From Neorhizobium alkalisoli (GTDB lineage: Bacteria > Pseudomonadota > Alphaproteobacteria > Rhizobiales > Rhizobiaceae), in the NCBI RefSeq assembly GCF_002968635.1, contig NZ_PVBN01000011.1:151731-215730 (forward strand): DNA of 64,000 nucleotides. Reading direction: 5' to 3'. The position numbers and the translations under genes are program-made. Under the pieces are notes generated by a model, which saw nothing but the letters and a program-made list of their open reading frames with translations, searched no databases and was not told the DNA's origin. This document shows positions 44,142 through 52,568 of this stretch, piece by piece; the first letter of the stretch is position 1, and each line of letters opens with the position of its first letter.

Positions 44142-45041
44142 ATGCCGGACCTTGAAAATCTTCGCACCTTCATTGCGGCGGCAACGTCCGGCAGTTTTGC
44201 GGCTGCTGCCCGGCGACTGCAGGTGTCGCCGGCGATGGTCGGACGGCGCATTCAAACGCTTGAGGATGAATTCGGCATTAAACTGATCGAGCGTACCACA
44301 CGCACGCAACGCGTGACGGATGTCGGGTCGAATTTCCTCTTGAAGGCGATGCAGGTAATCGAACAGCTGGAGGAACTCGCCGAGATCGCCAGTCCCGAAG
44401 CCGGCACACTTTCTGGCCGTGTCCGGTTAAGCGCGCCCACCACGCTTGGTATCAAGGAAATTACGCCCATCCTCGCGGAATTTGCGAGGCAACACCCGTC
44501 GCTTGTACTCGAGATGAAACTGAGCGACCGCAATGTGGATCTGGTCGCTGAAGGGTTTGACCTTGCAATTCGGATTGGGCACCTGCAGCCATGCTCGATG
44601 ATTGCGCGGCGCATTGGAACCTATGACTTCGTCTGTTGCGCAGCGCCGTCTTATCTTGGCGTCTACGGTGAGCCTGAAGACCCGCAGGAGCTCAGAGACA
44701 AGCGGTGTGTGCTGAACCTCAATCTGGTGCCCCGGGACCAATGGCCGTTTGAGGACGAGGCGGGACGCTTCACGGTCGACGTAGGTGGCAATATCGAGAT
44801 CGATAATGGCGAAGCACTGCGTGTGGCAGCTCTTGCAGGAGCAGGCATTGTTTATGCGCCCACCCAATTGGTCCGCGAGGACATCGAAGCTGGCCGTTTG
44901 GTCGAGGTACTCGCCGGTTGGCGCAAGCTTTCACTGCCCATCCACGCATTGCATCCTTCTCGACAGTTCGTGCCGAACCGCATCAGGGTGGTTCTGGATG
45001 CCATTGCAGCCGGATTGAAATCCAGCGGCGGGCGGTCATAG
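44142..45041 (+). CDS. LysR-family transcriptional regulator
   Basis: The protein (about 299 aa from this ATG; another ATG lies 9 bp upstream) has a helix-turn-helix N-terminus (LENLRTFIAAATSGSFAAAARRL, VSPAMVGRRIQTLEDEFG) and a CrgA-type effector domain (SGRVRLSAPTTLGIKEITPIL, GFDLAIRIGHLQPCSMIARRI). It diverges from the dinucleotide-binding oxidoreductase and probably controls it. The arrangement repeats the neighbouring SDR-LysR module. Confidence 0.9.
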   Translation: MPDLENLRTFIAAATSGSFAAAARRLQVSPAMVGRRIQTLEDEFGIKLIERTTRTQRVTDVGSNFLLKAMQVIEQLEELAEIASPEAGTLSGRVRLSAPTTLGIKEITPILAEFARQHPSLVLEMKLSDRNVDLVAEGFDLAIRIGHLQPCSMIARRIGTYDFVCCAAPSYLGVYGEPEDPQELRDKRCVLNLNLVPRDQWPFEDEAGRFTVDVGGNIEIDNGEALRVAALAGAGIVYAPTQLVREDIEAGRLVEVLAGWRKLSLPIHALHPSRQFVPNRIRVVLDAIAAGLKSSGGRS

Positions 45042-45126
45042 GCTCGTCGTCGCCTCTTTCGCAGCCTCCCGGCATGCGCCTCGTTGGTGATCCGCATCCA
45101 TGATCGAACACCGTATTTGCTCTAGA

Positions 45127-45151
45127 ACTGTATCGGAAAATCCGATACAGT
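45127..45151. promoter_or_regulatory. Perfect palindromic operator before the ArsR-type regulator
   Basis: ACTGTATCGGA and TCCGATACAGT form a perfect 11-bp inverted repeat around AAA, 25 bp before the regulator start. Its first 20 bases match 17 of 20 at 46183-46202, before the arabinofuranosidase gene. This is the likely autoregulatory site of the adjacent regulator. Confidence 0.7.
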
Positions 45152-45176
45152 CGAACAATTACGACGAGACGGACGG

Positions 45177-46106
45177 ATGAGTTCAAACTTTCTGGTTATC
45201 GATCCTGAGAAAGATCTTGCTGCGATCAAAGGCATTTCATCGCTCGCGCGAGTGAAGCTTCTAAAGGAATTGTCGAGACGGCCCGGGATAAATGTCAACG
45301 ATCTCGCAGAGGTGTCCGATCTGCCGCAATCTTCCGTTTCCGCCCATCTTCAGGTCCTAGAGAAAGCCGGTCTTGTACGGACTGAGATGCAGAAGGCCCG
45401 CAAAGGGAACCAGAAGATCTGTTTCGCTGTCTATGATGAGCTCATCGTCACCTTCCATCCGACGACACAGGCCCTCTCCTCGGACGTGATCGAGGTGTCG
45501 ATGCCGCTTGGTCTCTACACCAACAACAACGTCACCGGCCCGTGCGGAATTTGCTCTGTCGAAGGCGTTCTGGGTCTTCTCGACGTGCCCGAGACTTTCA
45601 TGGATCCTGAGCGGATGAAAGCAAGCCTGCTCTGGTTCACCAGCGGGTTTGTGGAATATCAGTTTCCAAACAACGCCAAACTGCGCGGCGATAGCATCGA
45701 GCGGCTTGAGATCGTGATGGAAGTCAGCTCCGAAGTGCCGGGCACATTGGCAAACTGGCCGTCGGACATCGTCTTGTCCATCAACGGTCGGGAGATTGGC
45801 GTATGGACTTCGCCCGGCGATTTCGGCGATCGGCGGGGCACTTATACGCCGGCTTGGTGGAAGCTGAAGGGATCTCAGTACGGGATGCTGAAGACGTGGA
45901 CCGTCGGGCCCGGTGGGACTTTTGTGGATGGTTACAGGATTTCCGATGTGAATGCGCAAGACCTCGAGCTCGACGAGCATCGGTCCATTCGCCTGCGGGT
46001 CGAGGTCAAGGCGGACGGAAAACATCCCGGCGGAATCAATATTTTTGGCCGGGGCTTTGGAAACTACGATCAAGACATAATTCTTCGTTTGAAGACCGCA
46101 GGGTGA
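45177..46106 (+). CDS. ArsR-type winged-helix regulator with a large C-terminal domain
   Basis: The 309-aa protein has an ArsR-like winged helix (about residues 15-85, LARVKLLKELSRRPG, VNDLAEVSDLPQSSVSAHLQVLEKAGLVR). About 220 residues follow, far more than classical ArsR proteins have, including NNNVTGPCGICSVEG with two close cysteines and a WWKLKGSQYGMLKTW region that may be a jelly-roll-like ligand domain. It stands before the GH51 arabinofuranosidase gene and shares a near-identical operator with it, so it probably regulates arabinoside use. Confidence 0.82.
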   Translation: MSSNFLVIDPEKDLAAIKGISSLARVKLLKELSRRPGINVNDLAEVSDLPQSSVSAHLQVLEKAGLVRTEMQKARKGNQKICFAVYDELIVTFHPTTQALSSDVIEVSMPLGLYTNNNVTGPCGICSVEGVLGLLDVPETFMDPERMKASLLWFTSGFVEYQFPNNAKLRGDSIERLEIVMEVSSEVPGTLANWPSDIVLSINGREIGVWTSPGDFGDRRGTYTPAWWKLKGSQYGMLKTWTVGPGGTFVDGYRISDVNAQDLELDEHRSIRLRVEVKADGKHPGGINIFGRGFGNYDQDIILRLKTAG

Positions 46107-46182
46107 TCAGCGGCGCGCATTGCCTTGATCATGTGTTGCGTCGCAGCATTCTTTCTCATTGACTTTCCGATGCCGGCTCGAA

Positions 46183-46223
46183 ACTATATCTGAAAATACG
46201 ATCTATATCGTTCAGTCAGATAT
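46183..46223. promoter_or_regulatory. Second copy of the regulator operator, before the arabinofuranosidase gene
   Basis: ACTATATCTGAAAATACGAT (46183-46202) differs at only 3 of 20 positions from the palindrome at 45127. In addition ATATCTGA (46186-46193) is repeated inverted as TCAGATAT (46216-46223). The site lies 15-55 bp before the GH51 start, where a repressor would act. Confidence 0.65.
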
Positions 46224-46237
46224 ACGGAGCAGTCAGC

Positions 46238-47749
46238 ATGAAGGTACGCGTAGCCGTTCATCGGGATTTCAAGATCAGCGACATCGATGAGCGGCTCTAT
46301 TCCGCCTTCATCGAGCATATGGGCCGCGCGATCTATGGTGGCATCTACGAGCCTGGTCACCCCCAGGCAGATGAGCGCGGCTTCCGCAAGGACGTACTTT
46401 CGTTCGTGCGAGACCTGAACATCCCGGCGATACGCTATCCGGGCGGAAATTTTGTATCGGCCTATCGATGGGAGGATGGTATCGGCCCGCGTGACCAGCG
46501 CCCGGTCCGGCTCGATCTCGCCTGGCGGTCAAAGGAGACCAATCAGATCGGCATCAACGAGTTCGCCGATTGGTCGCAGATGGCTGGTATCGAAATGATG
46601 CTGGCGGTCAATCTTGGTTCACGCGGTCTCGACGATGCCCGCAATTTCCTGGAATACGTCAACTTCCCTTCCGGGACGGCCTGGAGCGATCTGCGTCGCT
46701 CGCACGGCAAGAACGACGGCCATAACGTCAAAATGTGGTGCCTCGGAAACGAGATGGATGGTCCTTGGCAGGTCGGCCACAAGGTGGCCGTCGAATACGG
46801 ACGGCTCGCCAATGAAACAGCGAAAGCGTTCAAGAGCTTCGACAGCTCGATCGAAGCAATCGTATGTGGCAGCTCGAACGATGGAATGCCGACCTATCCG
46901 GAATGGGAGCGCGAAGTTCTCGAAGAGTGCTACGAGAACGTGGACTACATTTCGCTTCACAAATATTTCGGCAACAAGAGCAAGGACACGCTCAACTACT
47001 TCGGCAAGATCGAAGAGACCGGCCGCTACATCCAGACGATCGCAGGTGCGATCGATTATGTGAAATCGAAAAAACGCGCGAAGAACGACGTCCATATCTG
47101 CTTCGACGAATGGAACGTCTGGTATCACATTCGCGAAGAAGACAGTCACCGTTGGCGAACCTGGGACTGGCCGGAGGCCCCGGCACTCCTGGAGGAAACC
47201 TACAATTTCGAGGACGCCCTCTTTGTTGCCGGGCTGTTGAACGAGTTCATCCGCCGCTCCGACCGGGTGCGAATTGCCTGTATCGCGCAGCTCGTCAATG
47301 TTATCGCGCCCATCCGTGCCGAAAAGAATGGTCCGGCCTGGCGCCAGACGATTTACCATCCCTACAGGTTCGCATCGATCTACGGGCGCGGTGAAGCATT
47401 GCGTGTCGCTGTCGACGGTCCGACCTACGATTGCAGCGTGGCCGACGATGTCTCCTATCTGGACGTCGCGGCCGTGAACAATCGCGACGACGGCCTGCTC
47501 ACGCTTTTCGTCGTGAACCGTCATCTCACCGAAAAGGCCGAGCTCGATGTCGGGCTCACCGGATTTGGCAACCTCACCCTCGTCGAGCACCATGCCATGG
47601 AGGGTTACGACCTCAACGATACCAATGGTCCCGACAAGCCGGACCACGTCGTGCCGAAAAAGGGTTCAGGCGTCGGTGTCGAGGATGGGAAGGTGAAGGG
47701 TTCGCTTGCGCCGCTTTCCTACCATGTGCTGCGCCTGAGGGTCGGCTGA
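46238..47749 (+). CDS. Alpha-L-arabinofuranosidase, GH51
   Basis: The 503-aa glycosidase releases terminal alpha-L-arabinofuranose from arabino-oligosaccharides with retention. The catalytic acid/base is Glu172 in WCLGNEMDGPW and the nucleophile Glu291 in CFDEWNVWY; IRYPGGNFVSAY and DYISLHKYFG are further family marks. Length is normal for bacterial GH51 and there is no signal peptide, so it acts in the cytoplasm on imported oligosaccharides, consistent with the ABC importer genes that follow. GGAG lies 8 nt before the ATG. Confidence 0.94.
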   Translation: MKVRVAVHRDFKISDIDERLYSAFIEHMGRAIYGGIYEPGHPQADERGFRKDVLSFVRDLNIPAIRYPGGNFVSAYRWEDGIGPRDQRPVRLDLAWRSKETNQIGINEFADWSQMAGIEMMLAVNLGSRGLDDARNFLEYVNFPSGTAWSDLRRSHGKNDGHNVKMWCLGNEMDGPWQVGHKVAVEYGRLANETAKAFKSFDSSIEAIVCGSSNDGMPTYPEWEREVLEECYENVDYISLHKYFGNKSKDTLNYFGKIEETGRYIQTIAGAIDYVKSKKRAKNDVHICFDEWNVWYHIREEDSHRWRTWDWPEAPALLEETYNFEDALFVAGLLNEFIRRSDRVRIACIAQLVNVIAPIRAEKNGPAWRQTIYHPYRFASIYGRGEALRVAVDGPTYDCSVADDVSYLDVAAVNNRDDGLLTLFVVNRHLTEKAELDVGLTGFGNLTLVEHHAMEGYDLNDTNGPDKPDHVVPKKGSGVGVEDGKVKGSLAPLSYHVLRLRVG

Positions 47750-47759
47750 GGGGGAAGCC

Positions 47760-48830
47760 ATGGGAGTTACCTTAAGGAATGTCAGCAAGAGTTTCGGGAC
47801 CGTCGGGGTAGTTCACGATGTCAACATCGAGATTCCGACAGGCAACTTTGCGGTCTTTGTTGGCCCGTCGGGCTGCGGAAAGTCAACGCTGCTTCGGATG
47901 ATCGCGGGATTGGAGGATACGTCGGGCGGCTCGATTTCGATCGAGGGGCGCGATGTCACGGATCTCGAGCCCGCCAAACGGGAGGTCGCGATGGTCTTTC
48001 AGTCCTACGCGCTTTACCCTCATCTGACGGTCTTTGAGAACATGGCGTTCTCCCTGAGGCTCAAGAAGACCCCAAAGGCTCGTGTCGCGGAGATGGTGCA
48101 CGAGGCCGCTCGCATCCTGCATCTTGATGAGCACCTCAAGAAACGACCGTCGGAGCTGTCTGGGGGACAGCGCCAGCGGGTTGCCATTGGCCGGGCCATC
48201 GTGCGCCAGCCGAAGGTCTTCCTGTTCGACGAGCCGTTGTCCAACCTCGATGCGGAACTGCGCGTCCAGATGCGCATCGAACTTGCCAGACTGCACAAGC
48301 AGATCGGCGCCACCATGATCTATGTGACCCACGATCAGGTGGAAGCGATGACCCTGGCCGACCGCATCTTCGTATTGAAGCGCGGTCGTCTGCAGCAGGC
48401 CGGAAGGCCGCTCGATCTCTATGACGATCCCGATAACCAGTTCGTCGGTGGCTTCATCGGCTCACCGGCGATGAACTTCCTCGATGGCCGAGTGTCGGGG
48501 CGTCAGGGCGACATGTTGAGGATTGGTTTGACCGGTCTGGACACGGAGTTGTTGGCAAATGTGCGCGCCGATGTGGGCGAGGGAACCCAAGTGAAAATCG
48601 GGCTAAGGCCGGAGCATCTTCATATTTCCGGCGATGGATTGAAGGCGTCGGTCGAGATGGAGGAGGACCTTGGGGGAGTGTCTTACCTTCATGCACGAGT
48701 AGCCGGTGGCAAGGAGATCATCGTGGAAACCCGCGGTCGGCGCGAAAGTCTGGATGGCAAGACCATCTCGCTCACGGCCGATGCCGGGGAGGTGCTTGTT
48801 TTCGGCGAGGACGGAATTCGGCTGCGCTGA
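47760..48830 (+). CDS. Sugar ABC transporter ATP-binding protein (MalK/UgpC type)
   Basis: The 356-aa ATPase has Walker A (VGPSGCGKST), Q loop (MVFQSYALYPHLT), signature LSGGQRQR, Walker B (VFLFDEPLSNLD) and the OB domain (IGLRPEHLHISGD). It follows the arabinofuranosidase gene by 10 bp and precedes its own receptor and permeases, so it should power arabino-oligosaccharide import. Confidence 0.93.
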   Translation: MGVTLRNVSKSFGTVGVVHDVNIEIPTGNFAVFVGPSGCGKSTLLRMIAGLEDTSGGSISIEGRDVTDLEPAKREVAMVFQSYALYPHLTVFENMAFSLRLKKTPKARVAEMVHEAARILHLDEHLKKRPSELSGGQRQRVAIGRAIVRQPKVFLFDEPLSNLDAELRVQMRIELARLHKQIGATMIYVTHDQVEAMTLADRIFVLKRGRLQQAGRPLDLYDDPDNQFVGGFIGSPAMNFLDGRVSGRQGDMLRIGLTGLDTELLANVRADVGEGTQVKIGLRPEHLHISGDGLKASVEMEEDLGGVSYLHARVAGGKEIIVETRGRRESLDGKTISLTADAGEVLVFGEDGIRLR

Positions 48831-48902
48831 CGGATCGACGTGGAGTGGTTTCAACCGCCGCCGATCAGGAGATTGGCGGCATGAACGGTGGAGGAGACTG
48901 TT

Positions 48903-50171
48903 ATGCGATACAGAAAATTACTTGCGGCGGGTGCTATCGCGTTGATGGCTATGCCGGCTTTCGCGCAGGAGAACATCACCTGGTGGGACTTCCTGAGTGG
49001 CGGTGACGGTGTGCGGATGAAGGCGCTGATCAGTCGCTTCAACCAGGAGCATCCTGATATCAAGATAACCGGCACGACGCTGGAATGGGGCATTCCCTAC
49101 TACACCAAGGTACGCACAGCCGTTGCCGTGAACCAGGGCCCGGACATAATGACATATCATCTGTCGCGCATGCCACTGGGTCTTGAGGAGGGTGTGCTGG
49201 AGGAGATCACCAATGAGGATCTCAAAAATGCAGGCTTGAGCAAGGAGGACTTCTTCGGGGCATCGGTAAAGGCTGCCAGCAGCGACGACGGCAAGCTCTA
49301 TGCCGTGCCTTTCGATATCCATTCCATCGTCCTTTACTACAACAAGACCTATCTGGAAGGCTCGCGCTTTCTGGATGCAAACGGAAAGCTGACGGGCATC
49401 GAAAGCCTCAAGGATTTCGAGGAGGCTTTGGCGATTGCCAAGAAAAAGGGGGCCGAGGCGCCGGTCACCTACGCGACCGGTGACGACGGAGGTACTTACC
49501 GCGTCTTCTATACCTTGCTTCGCCAGCAAGGGGGCGAGTTGATCGCCGGCGACGAGGTCTTGCCCGGCGAGAACTTGCAAAAGGCTGCAAAAGCCATCGA
49601 AGTGATGACCAAGTGGGGTAGCAACGGATGGCAACCGGAACAGGCTGCATACGAGGCCTCGGTCGCTCTGTTCACCTCGGGCAAATCTGCATTCATGCTG
49701 AACGGCGTCTGGGAAGTGCCGACCATGGTTGACCTCAAGAAGAAGGGTACGCTCGGTTTCGAATGGGGTGCGGTGCAGGTTCCGAAGCTGATGGGAGCCC
49801 AGACCACCTGGGCCGACTCGCACGCCTTTGCGCTTGCCAAGAACAACCGTATGTCGCCTGAGAAGCGCAAGGCGGTCATGACTGTCATCGGCTGGATGGA
49901 AAAGAACGCCATCTCCTGGGCCGATGCAGGTCACATCCCGGCCTACAAGTCGGTTGCTGAGAGCGACGAATTCAAGAAGATGGAACCGAACGCTACTTAT
50001 TCGGCGCTGGCCGGCACGGCATCTTACGATCCGCGCTCGCCGATCGCTGGCGTTGCTTCGCCAGCCTATGACGCGGCGATCAACGTCATATCGCCGGCCA
50101 TTCACGGCTATGCCGAACCTCTGGCGGCCGCTGAGCAGGTCAAGGCGGACCTCGCGAATGCACTGAAGTGA
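48903..50171 (+). CDS. Sugar ABC transporter substrate-binding protein (family 1)
   Basis: The 422-aa periplasmic receptor has a signal peptide (1-22, cleavage after AFA) and the family 1 fold (ITWWDFLSGGDGVRMKALI, KLYAVPFDIHSIVLYYNKTYL, GKSAFMLNGVWEVPTM). The ligand is inferred to be an arabinose-containing oligosaccharide from the adjacent GH51 enzyme. A stem-loop follows its stop at 50184. Confidence 0.91.
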   Translation: MRYRKLLAAGAIALMAMPAFAQENITWWDFLSGGDGVRMKALISRFNQEHPDIKITGTTLEWGIPYYTKVRTAVAVNQGPDIMTYHLSRMPLGLEEGVLEEITNEDLKNAGLSKEDFFGASVKAASSDDGKLYAVPFDIHSIVLYYNKTYLEGSRFLDANGKLTGIESLKDFEEALAIAKKKGAEAPVTYATGDDGGTYRVFYTLLRQQGGELIAGDEVLPGENLQKAAKAIEVMTKWGSNGWQPEQAAYEASVALFTSGKSAFMLNGVWEVPTMVDLKKKGTLGFEWGAVQVPKLMGAQTTWADSHAFALAKNNRMSPEKRKAVMTVIGWMEKNAISWADAGHIPAYKSVAESDEFKKMEPNATYSALAGTASYDPRSPIAGVASPAYDAAINVISPAIHGYAEPLAAAEQVKADLANALK

Positions 50172-50183
50172 CGGAATGAGAGC

Positions 50184-50208
50184 GGCTGCGTCCTTCAAGG
50201 ACGCGGCC
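50184..50208 (+). promoter_or_regulatory. Stem-loop between receptor and permease genes
   Basis: GGCTGCGTCCTT pairs with AAGGACGCGGCC (one G-U) over up to 12 bp, 12 nt after the receptor stop. The following sequence is only moderately T-rich, so it may terminate part of the transcripts or protect the receptor mRNA end. Confidence 0.6.
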
Positions 50209-50235
50209 CTCTGTTCCTTGAGGAGGGTTCCAGAC

Positions 50236-51120
50236 GTGGCAATGCTTACAAACCGGCGCAGAGAGGTGGCGGTCGCAGCTTCCTTGGTAGCACCCTTTGT
50301 GCTTATCTTTGTGCTAGTCTTTCTTTATCCCGCTATCCGCCTCGTCGAGCTCAGCCTGACCAATTCACCGCTGATCGGCCCGGGGGCATGGGTGGGGCTC
50401 GACAATTTCAAAAGGCTCCTGACCGACAAGCTGTTTTTCACGTCCTTGAAGAACAACGGCTACTTTATCCTGCTGACGGTCATTCCGACGACGGCCCTGG
50501 CGCTGAGCATCGCGCTCATGATCACGCGCCTGCGCGGCTCCTTGCAGGCGCTTGCGCTCGCCGTCTTCTTTCTGCCTTATATTCTGCCGGTCTCCGTCGT
50601 GACGCAGATCTGGACCTGGATGCTGGATTTCCAGTTCGGGGTCCTGCAACCTGTCATATCGTTCTTCTACGGCAAGCCGGTCCCCGTCTTCAAAAACCCC
50701 TATTGGGTAATGCCCATGGTAGCGCTCGTCACGATCTGGTGGACGAACGGGTTCAACATCCTGTTGTTCATTGCTGGCCTCCGAAATATCCCGAAGGATT
50801 ATTATGAGGCGGCACAACTCGATGGCGCGACGCGATGGCAGCTTTTTGCCAGGGTCACCTGGCCTCTGCTCTGGCCGGTCACCGCTTTGGTGCTCACATT
50901 GCAACTCATCCTGCAGCTCAAGATCTTTGATCAGGTCTACCTTCTCAGCAGCGGCGGCCCATTCAACTCTTCCTATGTCCTGCTGCTGATGGTCTATCGT
51001 GAGGCCTTTCAGCTCAATCATGGCGGTTATGCCTCGGCTATCGCACTTATCCTGTTTGTGGTTATCGCAGTGTTGTCAGTGCTGCAGTTTCAGATTTTGC
51101 GAGCCGGAGGACGCCGATGA
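50236..51120 (+). CDS. Sugar ABC transporter permease (MalF-like)
   Basis: The 294-aa CUT1 membrane subunit begins with MAMLTNRRREVAVAASLVAP and has about six membrane segments and the EAA loop YYEAAQLDGATRWQLFARVTWP. The GTG start is chosen because AGGAGG (50221-50226) stands at 9-nt spacing; the ATG two codons later is slightly far. It overlaps the next permease gene by ATGA. Confidence 0.88.
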   Translation: MAMLTNRRREVAVAASLVAPFVLIFVLVFLYPAIRLVELSLTNSPLIGPGAWVGLDNFKRLLTDKLFFTSLKNNGYFILLTVIPTTALALSIALMITRLRGSLQALALAVFFLPYILPVSVVTQIWTWMLDFQFGVLQPVISFFYGKPVPVFKNPYWVMPMVALVTIWWTNGFNILLFIAGLRNIPKDYYEAAQLDGATRWQLFARVTWPLLWPVTALVLTLQLILQLKIFDQVYLLSSGGPFNSSYVLLLMVYREAFQLNHGGYASAIALILFVVIAVLSVLQFQILRAGGRR

Positions 51121-51947
51121 GAAACATCCGCAAGGTCGAAAATGCGGTACTGACCATCAGTACTTTCCTGGCTGCCGCCCTGTGGATTTTCCCGCTCTAC
51201 TGGGCGTTCATCACCTCGATCCGCACAGAGGAGCGTGTGGTTTCCAATGATGCGGGGGTGATCCCGGACGAATTCAATCTCGGCGCCTACGCCGACATCC
51301 TCTGGAATTCGAACATCCTCAACTGGTATTTCAACTCGATCGGCACCGCGATGATCATAACCGTGACCGTCATAGTCACGGGCATGATGTGCGCCTACGC
51401 GATTTCACAGCTGCGCTTCCCCGGTCGCCGTCTGCTCTACGGCATTGTGCTCGCCAGTTTCATGGTGCCGTCCCAGGCACTCGTCGTCACCCAGTTTATC
51501 CTGATGAACGACCTCGGGCTTATCAACACCTGGGCCGGCATCATCCTGCCGCAGCTCATCGTTCCGGTGGTGATCATCGTCTACAAGCAGTTTTTCGATG
51601 CCGTACCTAAGGAAATGCGCGAAGCGGTGGTTCTCGACGGAGGGGGAGATTATACGCTCCTGTTCAAAATTTACTTGCCGCTTAACTGGGGCATCACAAC
51701 CGCGCTCGCCATCATCACCTTCATCATGGCGTGGAACCAGTTTCTCTGGCCGTTCCTTGCGGTCACGACAGAGGATATGATGACGATCCCTGTGGGGATT
51801 ACTCAGGTCAATGACGCATTCGGTGTGTTCTATGCCCGCCTCATGTCGGTTGCGCTGCTGGGCGCGATGCCGGTCGCTTTTGCCTACCTGATATTCCAGA
51901 AAAGGGTCACCGAGGCGGTCATGATCTCCTCCGGCGTCAAAGGCTAG
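51117..51947 (+). CDS. Sugar ABC transporter permease (MalG-like)
   Basis: The 276-aa second membrane subunit has the first segment VLTISTFLAAALWIFPLYWAF and the EAA loop MREAVVLDGGGDYTLLFKIYLPLNW, ending with RVTEAVMISSGVKG. It is coupled to the preceding permease by ATGA and is the last gene of the arabinoside operon. Confidence 0.92.
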   Translation: MRNIRKVENAVLTISTFLAAALWIFPLYWAFITSIRTEERVVSNDAGVIPDEFNLGAYADILWNSNILNWYFNSIGTAMIITVTVIVTGMMCAYAISQLRFPGRRLLYGIVLASFMVPSQALVVTQFILMNDLGLINTWAGIILPQLIVPVVIIVYKQFFDAVPKEMREAVVLDGGGDYTLLFKIYLPLNWGITTALAIITFIMAWNQFLWPFLAVTTEDMMTIPVGITQVNDAFGVFYARLMSVALLGAMPVAFAYLIFQKRVTEAVMISSGVKG

Positions 51948-52027
51948 AAGCAGGCGGCAGTATCGGCATGGCTGGGCGATCTGCAGCGGCCGACGAGGCA
52001 TGGAACGCCGGTCATCAAAAGTTCGTC

Positions 52028-52047
52028 TGACCCCATCGTGGGGGTCA
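52028..52047 (+). terminator. Stem-loop after the arabinoside operon
   Basis: TGACCCC and GGGGTCA pair perfectly around a 6-nt loop, 80 bp after the last permease gene and 80 bp before the carrier-protein gene. Only TCGTGTT follows, so it is a weak terminator or an operator for the next operon. Confidence 0.4.
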
Positions 52048-52127
52048 TCGTGTTACGGAAGAATGCAACTGATTACGAGCCGGATATTCCGGCGTTGTCA
52101 GCAGGATGCGAAATACCGAGCACGCTC

Positions 52128-52568
52128 ATGGACCTGTCGAAAATAAAGACGCTGATCGATTTTGTCGGCCGATCGAACATTACCGAACTGACGGTCACAG
52201 AGAAGGACGTGACGGTTCGGATTTTTCGGACGCCGGGTCAGGGGGCATCGGCCACGCCGGCGTCGGAGGCACCGGAAACAACGGACACCGTCGTGTCAGG
52301 TCGCGACGCATCTTCTGCAGACGGGCAAGCTCCGGCTTTTCCGGTAAGGGCGCCCGTCTTCGGTGTTCTGCATCGGTCGCCAGCTCCAGGGCAGGAGCCG
52401 TTCATCGGGGTTGGTGACACGGTGGAGGAGGGGCAGACACTCTTCATCATCGAAGCGATGAAGGTCTTCAACACGATAACCGCGCCTCGCGCCGGTCGGA
52501 TCATGCGCCTGACCGAAATCGACGGCGGAGAAGTGGAGACCGGCGCCGTGCTGGCAGAGATTGCATGA
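52128..52568 (+). CDS. Biotin carboxyl carrier protein (AccB-like) of the oxoprolinase operon
   Basis: The 146-aa protein has an N-terminal helix segment (LSKIKTLIDFVGRSNITELTVTEKDVTVRI), a linker rich in Ala, Thr and Pro, and a C-terminal biotinyl domain with the motif EAMKVFN, biotin on Lys112. It carries CO2-biotin between a biotin carboxylase and a transferase. The start at MDLSKIK matches AccB N-termini. It is coupled to the next gene by ATGA. Being next to pxpBC rather than accAD, it is probably specific to oxoproline metabolism. Confidence 0.88.
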   Translation: MDLSKIKTLIDFVGRSNITELTVTEKDVTVRIFRTPGQGASATPASEAPETTDTVVSGRDASSADGQAPAFPVRAPVFGVLHRSPAPGQEPFIGVGDTVEEGQTLFIIEAMKVFNTITAPRAGRIMRLTEIDGGEVETGAVLAEIA

